Positions 1 through 8,268 of a DNA stretch of 45,700 nt are shown in pieces; position 1 is the first letter of the stretch; the number at the start of each line of letters is the position of its first letter. Below the pieces are notes generated by a model. That model was not told the origin of the DNA and did not search any database. It saw only the letters and a list, made by a program, of their open reading frames with translations. The stretch lies in assembly GCA_027450185.1 (NCBI GenBank), contig DAIDKF010000006.1, forward strand, positions 70,795-116,494. The letters are read 5' to 3'. This DNA is from Granulicella sp. GTDB taxonomy: Bacteria > Acidobacteriota > Terriglobia > Terriglobales > Acidobacteriaceae. The translations under genes were made by a program, and so were the position numbers.

Positions 1-2450
1 CTCCCATCCGCGCCGCGCAGCTTGATATTCTCCAGCGCATCTTCCGACGATCGATCCGCGCGGTCCATCTCCACCGTTGTCTGCACCGCCTCGCGCGCAT
101 TCTGCGCATGCAGCAGTCCCGCACTCATGCCGGAGGTTGCCATCTGCAGCGTTTGCGCCACCTCTGCCACGGCGATTCCGTGTTGCGCCGCCTTCACCTC
201 ATCCACCCGCATCACCAACTGCTGCTGCGGGTCTTCCATATACCAGTCCGTATCCACCACGCCCTTGGTCTGCTGGAAGATCGCCTTCACCTGCCGCGCC
301 ACGTCCACCTGGCCCTGCAGGTTGGGTCCATAAATCTCCGCCACCAGTGTCTGCAGCACCGGCGGTCCCGGCGGCACCTCGGCCACCTGGATGCGTGCTC
401 CATACTGTTTCGCTATCTGCAGCAACCCCGGCCGCAGCCGCTTCGCAATCTCATGGCTCTGCGCCTTGCGCTCATCGGCCGGCAGCAGGTTCACCTGGAT
501 GTCCGCCTGGTTCGCCTGGTGCCGCAGGTAATAATGCCGCACCAGCCCATTGAAGTTATAGGGCCCCGACGTGCCCGCATAAATCTGATAGCTGGTCACA
601 TCGTTCTGCCGGCTCAGGTAGCTCCCCATCGCCTGCGCCACGCTGGTCGTCTGCTCCAGCGTCGTTCCATCCGGCGTGTTGATGATCACCTGGAACTCGC
701 TCTTGTTATCGAACGGCAGCATCTTCACCAGCACCATCTTCAGCGGCACCAGAGCGCAGGCCGCCAGCAGCAGCACCACCAGCGTCCCTAGAAAAATCCA
801 TCGGTTCCGCGCCTTGTACATCAGCGGATGCATCACCCGCCGGTAGAACCGCACCAGCCAGTTCTCCTCTTCTCCCGTCGAACCATGCGCTCCACTCAGA
901 TGCCGTCCGCCCAGCAGTCGCAGCGCCGCCCACGGCGACACCACAAACGCCACGATCAGCGAGAACATCATCGCCACCGAAGCCCCCACCGGAATCGGCC
1001 GCATATACGGCCCCATCAATCCACGCACCATCGCCATCGGCAGAATCGCCGCAATCACCGTAAACGTCGCCAGGATCGTCGGATTACCCACCTCCGCCAC
1101 CGCCTCCACCGCCACCTCGCTCAGCGGACGCTTCTGGTTCTCCGGCAGTCGAAAGTGCCGAACCATATTCTCCACCACCACAATCGCGTCGTCCACCAAT
1201 ATGCCGATGCTGAAGATCAGCGCAAACAGCGTCACCCGGTTCAGCGTGTACCCCAGCAGATAGAAGATCGCCAGCGTCAATGCCAGCGTCACCGGAATCG
1301 CCAGCAGCACCACGCCCGACTCCCGCCAGCCCAGAAACAGCGCCACCAGAAACGTCACCGATAGCGTCGCCAGCAGCAGGTGCTTCAGCAACTCATCGGA
1401 CTTCGCCTTGGCCGTCGCTCCATAGTTGCGCGTCGTCGTCACCGTCACGTCGTTCGGCAGCGTCACCCCGCGCATCTCCGCAATCCGCTTCAGCACCGCA
1501 TTGGAAATATCCGTTGCATTCGTCCCCTTGCGCTTGGCAATCGTGATCGTGACAGCCGGATACTCCTTCGCAACGCCATCGTTCTTCAGGCCGGCCTGCG
1601 TCGTACCATACAGCACATAGTCGGTCGCCTCCGCCGGCCCGTCCACAATCTTGTCCGCAACATCGCGCAGATACACCGGCCGTCCATTCGCAACGCCCAG
1701 CACCACGCCCTCCAGGTCTGCCGTATCGCGGAACACATTGCCCGCGTCCACGCGAATCTCCTGATTGCCCTCCGCAAACTGACCTGCCTGCGTCCGCGCA
1801 TTCGCCGCCTGCAGCCGCTGCACCACCGTCTCCGGAGAGATCCCGAACCCCGCCAGCTTCCCACTGCTCAGCAGCACCCGCATCGCCCTCGGCTCGCCGC
1901 CAATCACCGCCGTCTCCGACACATTCGGCACCTGCCGGATCGTATGCTGCACCTCATCGGCAATCTGCCGCAGTTGATATCCGTTGTACTTCGCTCCCCA
2001 CAGCGTCACGGACAAAATCGGTACATCGTCAATCGCATGCACCTTCACCAGCGGCTCCGTCACCCCCACCGGCATCCGGTCCGCATTCGAGTACAGCTTG
2101 TTGTACACCTTGATCAGCGCGTCGCCCTCCTGCGTCCCCACCAGGAAGCGCACAATCACCAGGCTCTGCCCCGGGCTTGAGATCGAGTACACATACTCCA
2201 CTCCCGGAATCTCATGCATCAGGCTCTCAATCGGATTCGTAACGCGCTGCTCCACCTCCTGCGGAGAAGCGCCCGGCATCGCCGTCATCACATCCAGCAT
2301 CGGCACCTGGATCTGCGGATCTTCCTCGCGCGGAATCGCCATCACCGCAAAGATTCCCAGCACCAGCGAGCCCACCACCACCAGCGGCGTCAGCTTCGAA
2401 TTTAAAAACGTTCGGGCCAGGTAGCCCGCAATGCCGAGAGGTTCCTTCAT
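1..2450 (-). CDS. RND efflux permease, partial (C-terminus beyond window)
   Basis: Inner-membrane proton-driven pump subunit of a tripartite RND efflux system. About 816 residues are visible, against a usual length of about 1,020-1,060, so the end lies beyond the left edge. Translation from the ATG at 2450 begins MKEPLGIAGYLARTF. It then shows a first membrane segment (residues about 20-38), a periplasmic porter domain with VYSISSPGQ, and a block of membrane helices from about residue 335. That block includes GILVDDAIVVVEN, the family motif whose Asp pair takes part in the proton relay. The start codon overlaps the stop of the adaptor gene in an ATGA arrangement, which indicates translational coupling. 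Sequence style resembles the CzcA/AcrB-like general group; metal versus organic substrate cannot be decided from what is visible. Confidence 0.93.
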   Translation of the reverse strand, partial: MKEPLGIAGYLARTFLNSKLTPLVVVGSLVLGIFAVMAIPREEDPQIQVPMLDVMTAMPGASPQEVEQRVTNPIESLMHEIPGVEYVYSISSPGQSLVIVRFLVGTQEGDALIKVYNKLYSNADRMPVGVTEPLVKVHAIDDVPILSVTLWGAKYNGYQLRQIADEVQHTIRQVPNVSETAVIGGEPRAMRVLLSSGKLAGFGISPETVVQRLQAANARTQAGQFAEGNQEIRVDAGNVFRDTADLEGVVLGVANGRPVYLRDVADKIVDGPAEATDYVLYGTTQAGLKNDGVAKEYPAVTITIAKRKGTNATDISNAVLKRIAEMRGVTLPNDVTVTTTRNYGATAKAKSDELLKHLLLATLSVTFLVALFLGWRESGVVLLAIPVTLALTLAIFYLLGYTLNRVTLFALIFSIGILVDDAIVVVENMVRHFRLPENQKRPLSEVAVEAVAEVGNPTILATFTVIAAILPMAMVRGLMGPYMRPIPVGASVAMMFSLIVAFVVSPWAALRLLGGRHLSGAHGSTGEEENWLVRFYRRVMHPLMYKARNRWIFLGTLVVLLLAACALVPLKMVLVKMLPFDNKSEFQVIINTPDGTTLEQTTSVAQAMGSYLSRQNDVTSYQIYAGTSGPYNFNGLVRHYYLRHQANQADIQVNLLPADERKAQSHEIAKRLRPGLLQIAKQYGARIQVAEVPPGPPVLQTLVAEIYGPNLQGQVDVARQVKAIFQQTKGVVDTDWYMEDPQQQLVMRVDEVKAAQHGIAVAEVAQTLQMATSGMSAGLLHAQNAREAVQTTVEMDRADRSSEDALENIKLRGADG

Positions 2451-3586
2451 TGCTGTCCCTCAATCCGCTTTCCCGCCAGTTCCCGGTCGCCCGGGTTGTT
2501 CACCAGCGACTCCCCGCCCGTCAGCCCGGAGAGCACCTCCACCTCATCGCCGTGCCGATTCCCCAGCGTCACATACCGCAGTTGCGCAATCCCATTCCCA
2601 TCCACCGCATACACGCACGCCAGCGACCCGCGCATCACCACCGCCGACTGCGGCGCCACCACCATCCCTCGCGTTCCGCCCGGAAACTCCGCCGAACCAT
2701 ACATCCCCGCGCGCAGCCCTTGCGTCGCCGGCAGGTCCAGCTTCACCTGGAAGCTCCGGCTCGCCGGGTCCGCTGCCGGAACAATCTGCGCGACCGTCCC
2801 CGTCAACTCACCCGCACCCACGCCGTCCACCTTCACCGGAATCTTCATCCCCTCCCGCACCGTCGCAATCATCGACTCATCCACCGACGTATACAGTTGC
2901 AGTGGCCCATCGCGGTCAATCTGCAACAGCGGAACCCCCGGCGAAGCCAGCGTTCCCGGGTCGGCCAGCCGCGCCGTCACCACGCCGCTGAACGGTGCCC
3001 GCAGTTGCGTATACGCAAGCTGTGTCCTTGCTCCGGCCACCGCAGCCTTCGCCGCATCGCTCTGCGCCGTCAACGCCTGCACCTGCAACTGCGCCTCCTC
3101 CGCCCGCTTCTGCACCTCGTCGAACTCCTGCGGGCTCACGCTGTTCTGCTGCTGCAATATCCTGTAGCGCGCCAGCGTACTCTCCGCCAGCGCCGCCTGG
3201 CTCTTCGCCGCCTGCTGTTGTTTCTCCACCGCCGCTCCCGCCGCACTCGCCTGGTTCACCCCCGCCCGCATCGCCCCGTCGTCGAGCACCACCAGCAACT
3301 GCCCAGCCCGCACTCTGTCGCCCGCCTGCACCAGCACCTGCCGTATCGGTTCCGGCACCTGCGCCGAAATCGTCGCCGACTCCTTCGCATGCACCGTTCC
3401 CGTCATCGCAACCGACTGCTGCCCCTGCTCGGCCACGCTCTTCACCAACTGCGCCTGCGCCGTAACCGGAGCCTGCGCCGCCGGTGTCGCTTCATGCGAG
3501 CAGCCCAGCGCCATCAGCGCCACAGCAGATAAAACTAACGTCGTTCCCAGCTTCATCATCCTCAGCTTCATCATGCGTTCCTTCAT
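2447..3586 (-). CDS. RND periplasmic adaptor (membrane fusion) lipoprotein
   Basis: Periplasmic adaptor linking the RND pump to the outer-membrane channel. The 379-residue product starts with a short charged stretch and a hydrophobic signal ending LMALGC, so Cys29 is a probable lipidation site. A HlyD-like order follows: a barrel-sandwich half with PIRQVLVQAGDRVRAGQ, a long Ala/Gln-rich helical hairpin (about residues 105-170), then LRAPFSGVVTARLADPG and a beta-barrel domain. The ATG at 3586 overlaps the TGA of the outer-membrane factor (ATGA) and its own stop overlaps the permease start the same way, so three subunits are made from one coupled message. Internal Met residues (6, 7, 10, 11) are alternative starts just before the same signal peptide. 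Confidence 0.93.
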   Translation of the reverse strand: MKERMMKLRMMKLGTTLVLSAVALMALGCSHEATPAAQAPVTAQAQLVKSVAEQGQQSVAMTGTVHAKESATISAQVPEPIRQVLVQAGDRVRAGQLLVVLDDGAMRAGVNQASAAGAAVEKQQQAAKSQAALAESTLARYRILQQQNSVSPQEFDEVQKRAEEAQLQVQALTAQSDAAKAAVAGARTQLAYTQLRAPFSGVVTARLADPGTLASPGVPLLQIDRDGPLQLYTSVDESMIATVREGMKIPVKVDGVGAGELTGTVAQIVPAADPASRSFQVKLDLPATQGLRAGMYGSAEFPGGTRGMVVAPQSAVVMRGSLACVYAVDGNGIAQLRYVTLGNRHGDEVEVLSGLTGGESLVNNPGDRELAGKRIEGQQ

Positions 3587-4992
3587 TGCAAACTCTCCGC
3601 AGCATCAGGGGTAAGTGTTCCCGTGGCGTACATCAACTCCGCATACGCCACCGTGTTGCCATAAACCGCGCGCCAGTAATCATTCTGGCTCTGCCGCTGC
3701 GCGTCTTCTGTGCGCAGCAGCTCCGTAATCGTTGCCAGCCCCGCGTTATAGCGGTTCTGCACAATCCGCAAACTCTCCGCCGCCTGTTCGCTCGACGCCT
3801 CGGCCGTCTTCACAATCCGCTCTGCCGTCGCATGCTGGCTATAGGCGCTCTGCACCGCCAGCCGAATCTGCTGCTCGCCCGACCGCTCCTGCGCCTCCGC
3901 CTTCCGTCGCGCCGCCTCTTCCTGGGCCAGCTTCGCCCGCTTTCCCATCGGCAAAATATCCAGGCTGATCTGTACCCCCGCCACCCAGTTATTGCCCCCG
4001 CTTCCCGCAAACGAGTCCCGATCCATCTCCCAGTTCCCATACGCGCTCACCTGCGGCCCAAAGTCAGCCCTGGCCGCCTTCACCCCCGCCGACTGCGCCT
4101 CCCGAGCCTGCTCCAGCGCCTTCAAATCCGGCCTCGTCCTCAGCGCGCTCGCAATCTCATCGCCCAGCACGCCGGCAGGGAAGCTCTTGGCCTCAATCGG
4201 TTGCAGCTTCGTCCCCGTTGCCAGCTCCGATCCCATCGCCGCCTCCAGCGTCGCCCGCGCCACATCCCTGTCACCCTCGGCCGTCATCAGCTCCTGCTGC
4301 CGCTCGGAATCATTCACCTGCGCCGCCAGCCTGTCCGAGTCCACCGCAAGTCCCGCCTTCACCTTGCTCTTCGCATCCTCCAGCAGTGCCTCCGCCGTCG
4401 CCTGCTCATGCTCTGCCACCGCGATCCTCCGCTCGGCAAACAGCACCGCCTGGTACGCCTCCACCACCTTCAGCACGACGCCCTGCTGCACCTGTTCACT
4501 CATTGCCGCAGCGCTTCCCGCCGCAAACCGCGCGCCCTTGATCTGATCCTGCGTCCCCATCCAGTTGAACAGCATCCACGACCCGCTGAACCGCGTCGCA
4601 AAGTTCCCCACCGGCGTCGGCGTGTTCAGCGAGTTCAGCGAAAAATCATTCTGCGTAAACTGCTGCTGCCGCAACCGCGTGCCAAACACATACACTGGAT
4701 CATTTCCGCGCGACATATCCTCCACAAAGTTGAGCCGCGGCATCCACCCGGTCTGCGCCAGGCTCACGCCCGCCTTGGCCGCGCTCACATCCGCCCCGGC
4801 CGCCTCCGCCTCCGGGCTCCCGCCCAGCGCCCGGTCCACCGCCTGCCGCAGCGTCAGCGTCGGCCCCGGCATAGCCTGCCCCTGCGCAGCACCCATCTCC
4901 TGCGCAGCCGGCGGCGTCTGGGCACTGGCCACCGCCCAACTCGCCCCCAGCACCATCGCCATCCCTACACCCGCAAGTCTTACTCTGCGCAT
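3583..4992 (-). CDS. TolC-family outer membrane factor
   Basis: Outer-membrane exit channel of the RND system. About 469 residues from the ATG at 4992, chosen because the sequence after it is a signal peptide (MRRVRLAGVGMAMVLG..., cleavage near ASAQ) and an AGAGGA-type ribosome site lies about 7 nt upstream; a longer in-frame start at 5034 would put a charged, non-signal tail in front. The body is Ala/Gln/Glu-rich coiled coil in two repeats, as in TolC, with SAYGNWEMDRDSF and the typical C-terminal RYNAGLATITELL motif. It is the first gene of the operon, so the promoter should lie in 4993-5100. No regulator of the pump is visible within the window. Confidence 0.92.
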   Translation of the reverse strand: MRRVRLAGVGMAMVLGASWAVASAQTPPAAQEMGAAQGQAMPGPTLTLRQAVDRALGGSPEAEAAGADVSAAKAGVSLAQTGWMPRLNFVEDMSRGNDPVYVFGTRLRQQQFTQNDFSLNSLNTPTPVGNFATRFSGSWMLFNWMGTQDQIKGARFAAGSAAAMSEQVQQGVVLKVVEAYQAVLFAERRIAVAEHEQATAEALLEDAKSKVKAGLAVDSDRLAAQVNDSERQQELMTAEGDRDVARATLEAAMGSELATGTKLQPIEAKSFPAGVLGDEIASALRTRPDLKALEQAREAQSAGVKAARADFGPQVSAYGNWEMDRDSFAGSGGNNWVAGVQISLDILPMGKRAKLAQEEAARRKAEAQERSGEQQIRLAVQSAYSQHATAERIVKTAEASSEQAAESLRIVQNRYNAGLATITELLRTEDAQRQSQNDYWRAVYGNTVAYAELMYATGTLTPDAAESLQ

Positions 4993-5219
4993 CGCTAAAT
5001 CCTCTTCTCCACACCCGTACTTCATAAGAGCCACTTTCTTGTGACACTGTTACAGGAATTCGGAAAATAATGAGGGTAGTTGCCCCGGAATCTGCCTAAA
5101 GCCTAAGGGTGGGAGATTGTAAGCAATAGGCAGGGAGGGCCTCGGGCCGTAGCTTGCGGTCCTGAACCCAAGTGATCCGTATCGCCTTCGCTCGCCTGCT
5201 GCCGTAAAGGATTCCTTAG

Positions 5220-5813
5220 TCTCCAGGCAGGTTCTTCCACGCCAGCGGAACCTACGACTTCCCATTCGGACATGGTCGTGAGTTCTTCAACGAGAGCAAG
5301 ATCGCGAACTCGATCATTGGCGGCTGGACGCTCGGTGCCATCGTCACGTGGGAAAGTGGTGAGCCTCACCTCTTCACAGGTGGAACCAGCACCTTCAACG
5401 GAAGCGACTCCGGCATCACGCTCACCGGCGTAACGTCGAAGCAGTTGCAGGCGCAGCTTCATCCTCGCTTCACACCGGGTCAGGCCTACGTCACCATGTT
5501 CGATCCCAAGTACATCAATCAGGTCAACGGAGAGGCGAACACCGCATACATCAGTCCCGCCTCCACCCCCGGCCAGTTTGGCCAGTTGCTCTGGCTTCAC
5601 GATCCCAGTAACTTCGATACCGACCTCTCTCTCACGAAGATCGTTCCAATCAAAGGGGACATTAGCCTCAAGCTGCAGGGAGTCTTCCTCAATGCCTTCA
5701 ACCACGTCGCTTGGACAGGGCTGGACACAGGCGTACAGGATCCAACCTTCGGTACAACCACCGGAGCGTCCTCACCACGTCAGATCGAGATCCGCGGAAA
5801 CGTGCAGTTCTAA
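5220..5813 (+). pseudogene. C-terminal remnant of Oar-like TonB-dependent receptor
   Basis: An open frame of about 197 codons, opened by a TAG at 5217-5219, reads FFHASGTYDFPFGHGREFF, then SIIGGWTLGAIVTWESGEP, and ends RQIEIRGNVQF before TAA. This is the last part of the large acidobacterial TonB-dependent transporters with a carboxypeptidase-regulatory N-terminal domain, which are normally about 1,000-1,200 residues. Ending in an aromatic Phe is typical of outer-membrane barrels. No signal peptide, plug domain or ribosome site is present: the 180 bases upstream match nothing recognisable, so the gene has been cut by deletion or rearrangement. Starting at an internal ATG could only give a non-functional fragment. 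A good terminator follows it. Confidence 0.8.
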
Positions 5814-5830
5814 GTCTGACAACAACTCAA

Positions 5831-5870
5831 CACGCAAAAGAGGCGCCGGAAACCCGGTGCCTCTTTTGCG
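5831..5870. terminator. Bidirectional hairpin terminator
   Basis: A long perfect or near-perfect inverted repeat, ACGCAAAAGAGGC paired with GCCTCTTTTGCGT around a short GC-rich loop. Because each arm carries an A/T run, it can act on both strands, between the receptor remnant (plus) and the gene ending at 5901 (minus). Confidence 0.8.
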
Positions 5871-5900
5871 TTCCTGACAGAATGGATATAGCACCCTCCT

Positions 5901-8252
5901 CTACGCCAGCACGGCAACCACCTCGAAACGCCGCTCTCCACCCGGGTGCACGATCACGGCGTCGCGATGCGTTCCACCAAACGATGCAACTCGCCCGTTC
6001 ACCGTTGCACTGCGCAGCGTGCGTCCCTGGGGCACCCTGAAGCTGACGTGAAGCTCCTCCGGAAGCTCTCCTCGACCGGGAAGCTCAACCGTAGCGACCA
6101 GTGCACTCGCATCACGATGCGCAAGGCGATAGCTCACCCGCCCCCAGCGCGTGGGTGCCCCGGTAACCCCAATCGGCCGTCCACCCACAATCCACTCGCG
6201 CGGGATCGCTCGTCCAAAGTGCAGGTGGTTCGCGTCGAATTCCTCAAAAACCAGCATCCACCGCACCAGCAGCGGAATCGTCTGTTGCGCGGGGATACAA
6301 AACAACGCGCCGCCGCCGTTGATGCCAGACACCTCACCGGCGGTCCAACTGCCGCGCGAGTGATCGTGATAGCGATGCGCATACAGAAACAGGATGTACT
6401 CCTCAACCCGGTTCAGTCGCAGCAGCGTGTGCGCATATCCGTACGAGATAAAGCCGAGGATTGCTCTGCCATACGGGTTCGCTCGCTCAACGTTTGCAAC
6501 AACCCCCATCGTCGTAGCCCCATACGCGCGCATGCAGTCGATCACGGCGTTTGCGTCTGCTTCGGGCAGCACATCGGGATGCAGCATCTCGGTATAGCAT
6601 CGGTGCGCCCATCCCTGCTCGCTCGGATGCTCCTTTGCAATCGCATCGCGGAACATGATCTTGACTCCCGGCATCTGTGTCACATACGGTGGCGTGCGGT
6701 CGTGCCACGTGTTGGCCTGCACGCTGCGTACAAGAGCCGCCTCCAGCAGCTCGCTGCGGCGCGACCAATCCGCCACGAGCTGCGCGCTCTCCGCCGGTTT
6801 CAACATCTTCCATGTGCCCGCAATCGCTCGCCAGCCGCGCACCGCAAACGCACTATTCGCAAAGTAAGGCTTGTTCCAAATGGATGGATCCGGCATCAGG
6901 CATGAGTCAGACTCGCACCATCCGTGTAGCAAGCCATAACCGGGATCGCTTGCTGGCAACTTCAGGCTCTCATCGTGCAGTTCTGCCAGTAGCCGGGCCG
7001 TCGCTTCAATCTTCTCCTGATGCTTCAACACCAATTTGTGGTCGCCCGTGAGCTGCGCATAGCGCGACACAAGAAAGAGCGTAAGCCCGAACTGTGCCGT
7101 CTCAGGCCCGCGCATGTTGACCATTCCAAGCGTGTCGGTAAAGCTCGTGAAGTAGTTGTCGAACACATCGTGTGCCTGGTCAAACCGCCCGCACTCCATA
7201 TTGGCATACAGCGACATCGTAAAAATATCCTGGAAGCCGTCGTACTCTGATCCGTAGTAGTCGCGATCAACCGCTCCATACTTCGGATAGTCGCCGCCTG
7301 GGCGCACCATCAACTCCTTCACAAACGCATACCGAACCATGTCGGTCCAGCTTGCATCCGGCAAAGTGATCGGCACGAGATCGCTCGTCTGCCGTTCCCA
7401 GTACTCTGCGAACTCCAGCAGCCCCCGATAAAAATCCTCCGCCTTCGGCTCCTGCCTCCGCCGCGTATAGCTCGGATAGCTGTATCCGTACTGCACGCTC
7501 GAAATCATCCCATTACGAATCCGCGCCGTCCGGTGCCATGTCTGCACAATGAAGCGGTCGTGAGCCATCACATCGCCGAAGACGACGATCTCGAGATACG
7601 TATCCTCTCCGTCCGGAAGCACCTTGCGGACCGCGGGCATCCATCCTCCAACCAGGCCTTCATGGCGTTGATTGGCCATCTGCAGCGTAAGCTCTTTCAC
7701 ATACTGCTGCGGATGGTACGTCCTCGTATTTCCGGCGGGAAACACGGGCATCGTATCGCTGCATTCGCGCGTCCCGACGAAGGTGTTCCATCCGGGCCTG
7801 AACTCCGGCCGGTGCTCGCCGCCGTGGTCGGAGTTCATCGGCGGCGCGGCACGTCGAACATCCGCCTCTGCAGGATCGCCATTGGCCAGCAGCTTGTCCG
7901 CGAGCAGATCCGCATCCGCCATGCCAATCGCTTTTATATCGAGCCCAAGATGCTGCGGACCTTCCTCTGCGAAGGTTGCCTCCGCCGTCTTGCGCAGCAC
8001 CCGCGCCTTCCCGTCCGACGCGGCGAAGGTGAGCACGCCATCTCGCACCCGCAGGTCCTCATACACCGTCCATGTCTCATCTCTGTGCTGAAACGTCGCC
8101 AGCTTCGTATGCCCCTCGACCGATGCCTCCGCAACCGGCATGAGGCCTGAAGACACAGGCAGTTGTCTCGCAGCTCCCGCCCGTGCTGCCAGCGTGTGCA
8201 GCGCTGCGGTGCTTGCGGTAACGCTCTTGAGAAAGTCGCGTCTATCCATCAT
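5901..8252 (-). CDS. Tat-exported protein, probable alpha/alpha-toroid glycosidase
   Basis: A 783-residue exported protein of unassigned family. The N-terminus MMDRRDFLKSVTAST has the Tat signature (RRDFLK) before a weakly hydrophobic stretch, with cleavage near ARAGAA. Residues about 30-270 look like a beta-rich domain. From about 290 there are repeated helical segments with aromatic and acidic clusters such as DRDYYGSEYDGFQDIFT, GWCESDSC and GYGLLHGW, followed by a small beta domain at the end. This order (beta domain, helical toroid, beta tail) is that of six-hairpin glycosidases, but no catalytic pair can be named from sequence alone. It lies 16 nt behind the DUF885 gene with a GGAGG site in the gap, so the two are one operon. 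The neighbourhood suggests action on plant glycoprotein glycans; this is inference. Confidence 0.7.
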   Translation of the reverse strand: MMDRRDFLKSVTASTAALHTLAARAGAARQLPVSSGLMPVAEASVEGHTKLATFQHRDETWTVYEDLRVRDGVLTFAASDGKARVLRKTAEATFAEEGPQHLGLDIKAIGMADADLLADKLLANGDPAEADVRRAAPPMNSDHGGEHRPEFRPGWNTFVGTRECSDTMPVFPAGNTRTYHPQQYVKELTLQMANQRHEGLVGGWMPAVRKVLPDGEDTYLEIVVFGDVMAHDRFIVQTWHRTARIRNGMISSVQYGYSYPSYTRRRQEPKAEDFYRGLLEFAEYWERQTSDLVPITLPDASWTDMVRYAFVKELMVRPGGDYPKYGAVDRDYYGSEYDGFQDIFTMSLYANMECGRFDQAHDVFDNYFTSFTDTLGMVNMRGPETAQFGLTLFLVSRYAQLTGDHKLVLKHQEKIEATARLLAELHDESLKLPASDPGYGLLHGWCESDSCLMPDPSIWNKPYFANSAFAVRGWRAIAGTWKMLKPAESAQLVADWSRRSELLEAALVRSVQANTWHDRTPPYVTQMPGVKIMFRDAIAKEHPSEQGWAHRCYTEMLHPDVLPEADANAVIDCMRAYGATTMGVVANVERANPYGRAILGFISYGYAHTLLRLNRVEEYILFLYAHRYHDHSRGSWTAGEVSGINGGGALFCIPAQQTIPLLVRWMLVFEEFDANHLHFGRAIPREWIVGGRPIGVTGAPTRWGRVSYRLAHRDASALVATVELPGRGELPEELHVSFRVPQGRTLRSATVNGRVASFGGTHRDAVIVHPGGERRFEVVAVLA

Positions 8253-8268
8253 CAGAGGCCTCCATGCG

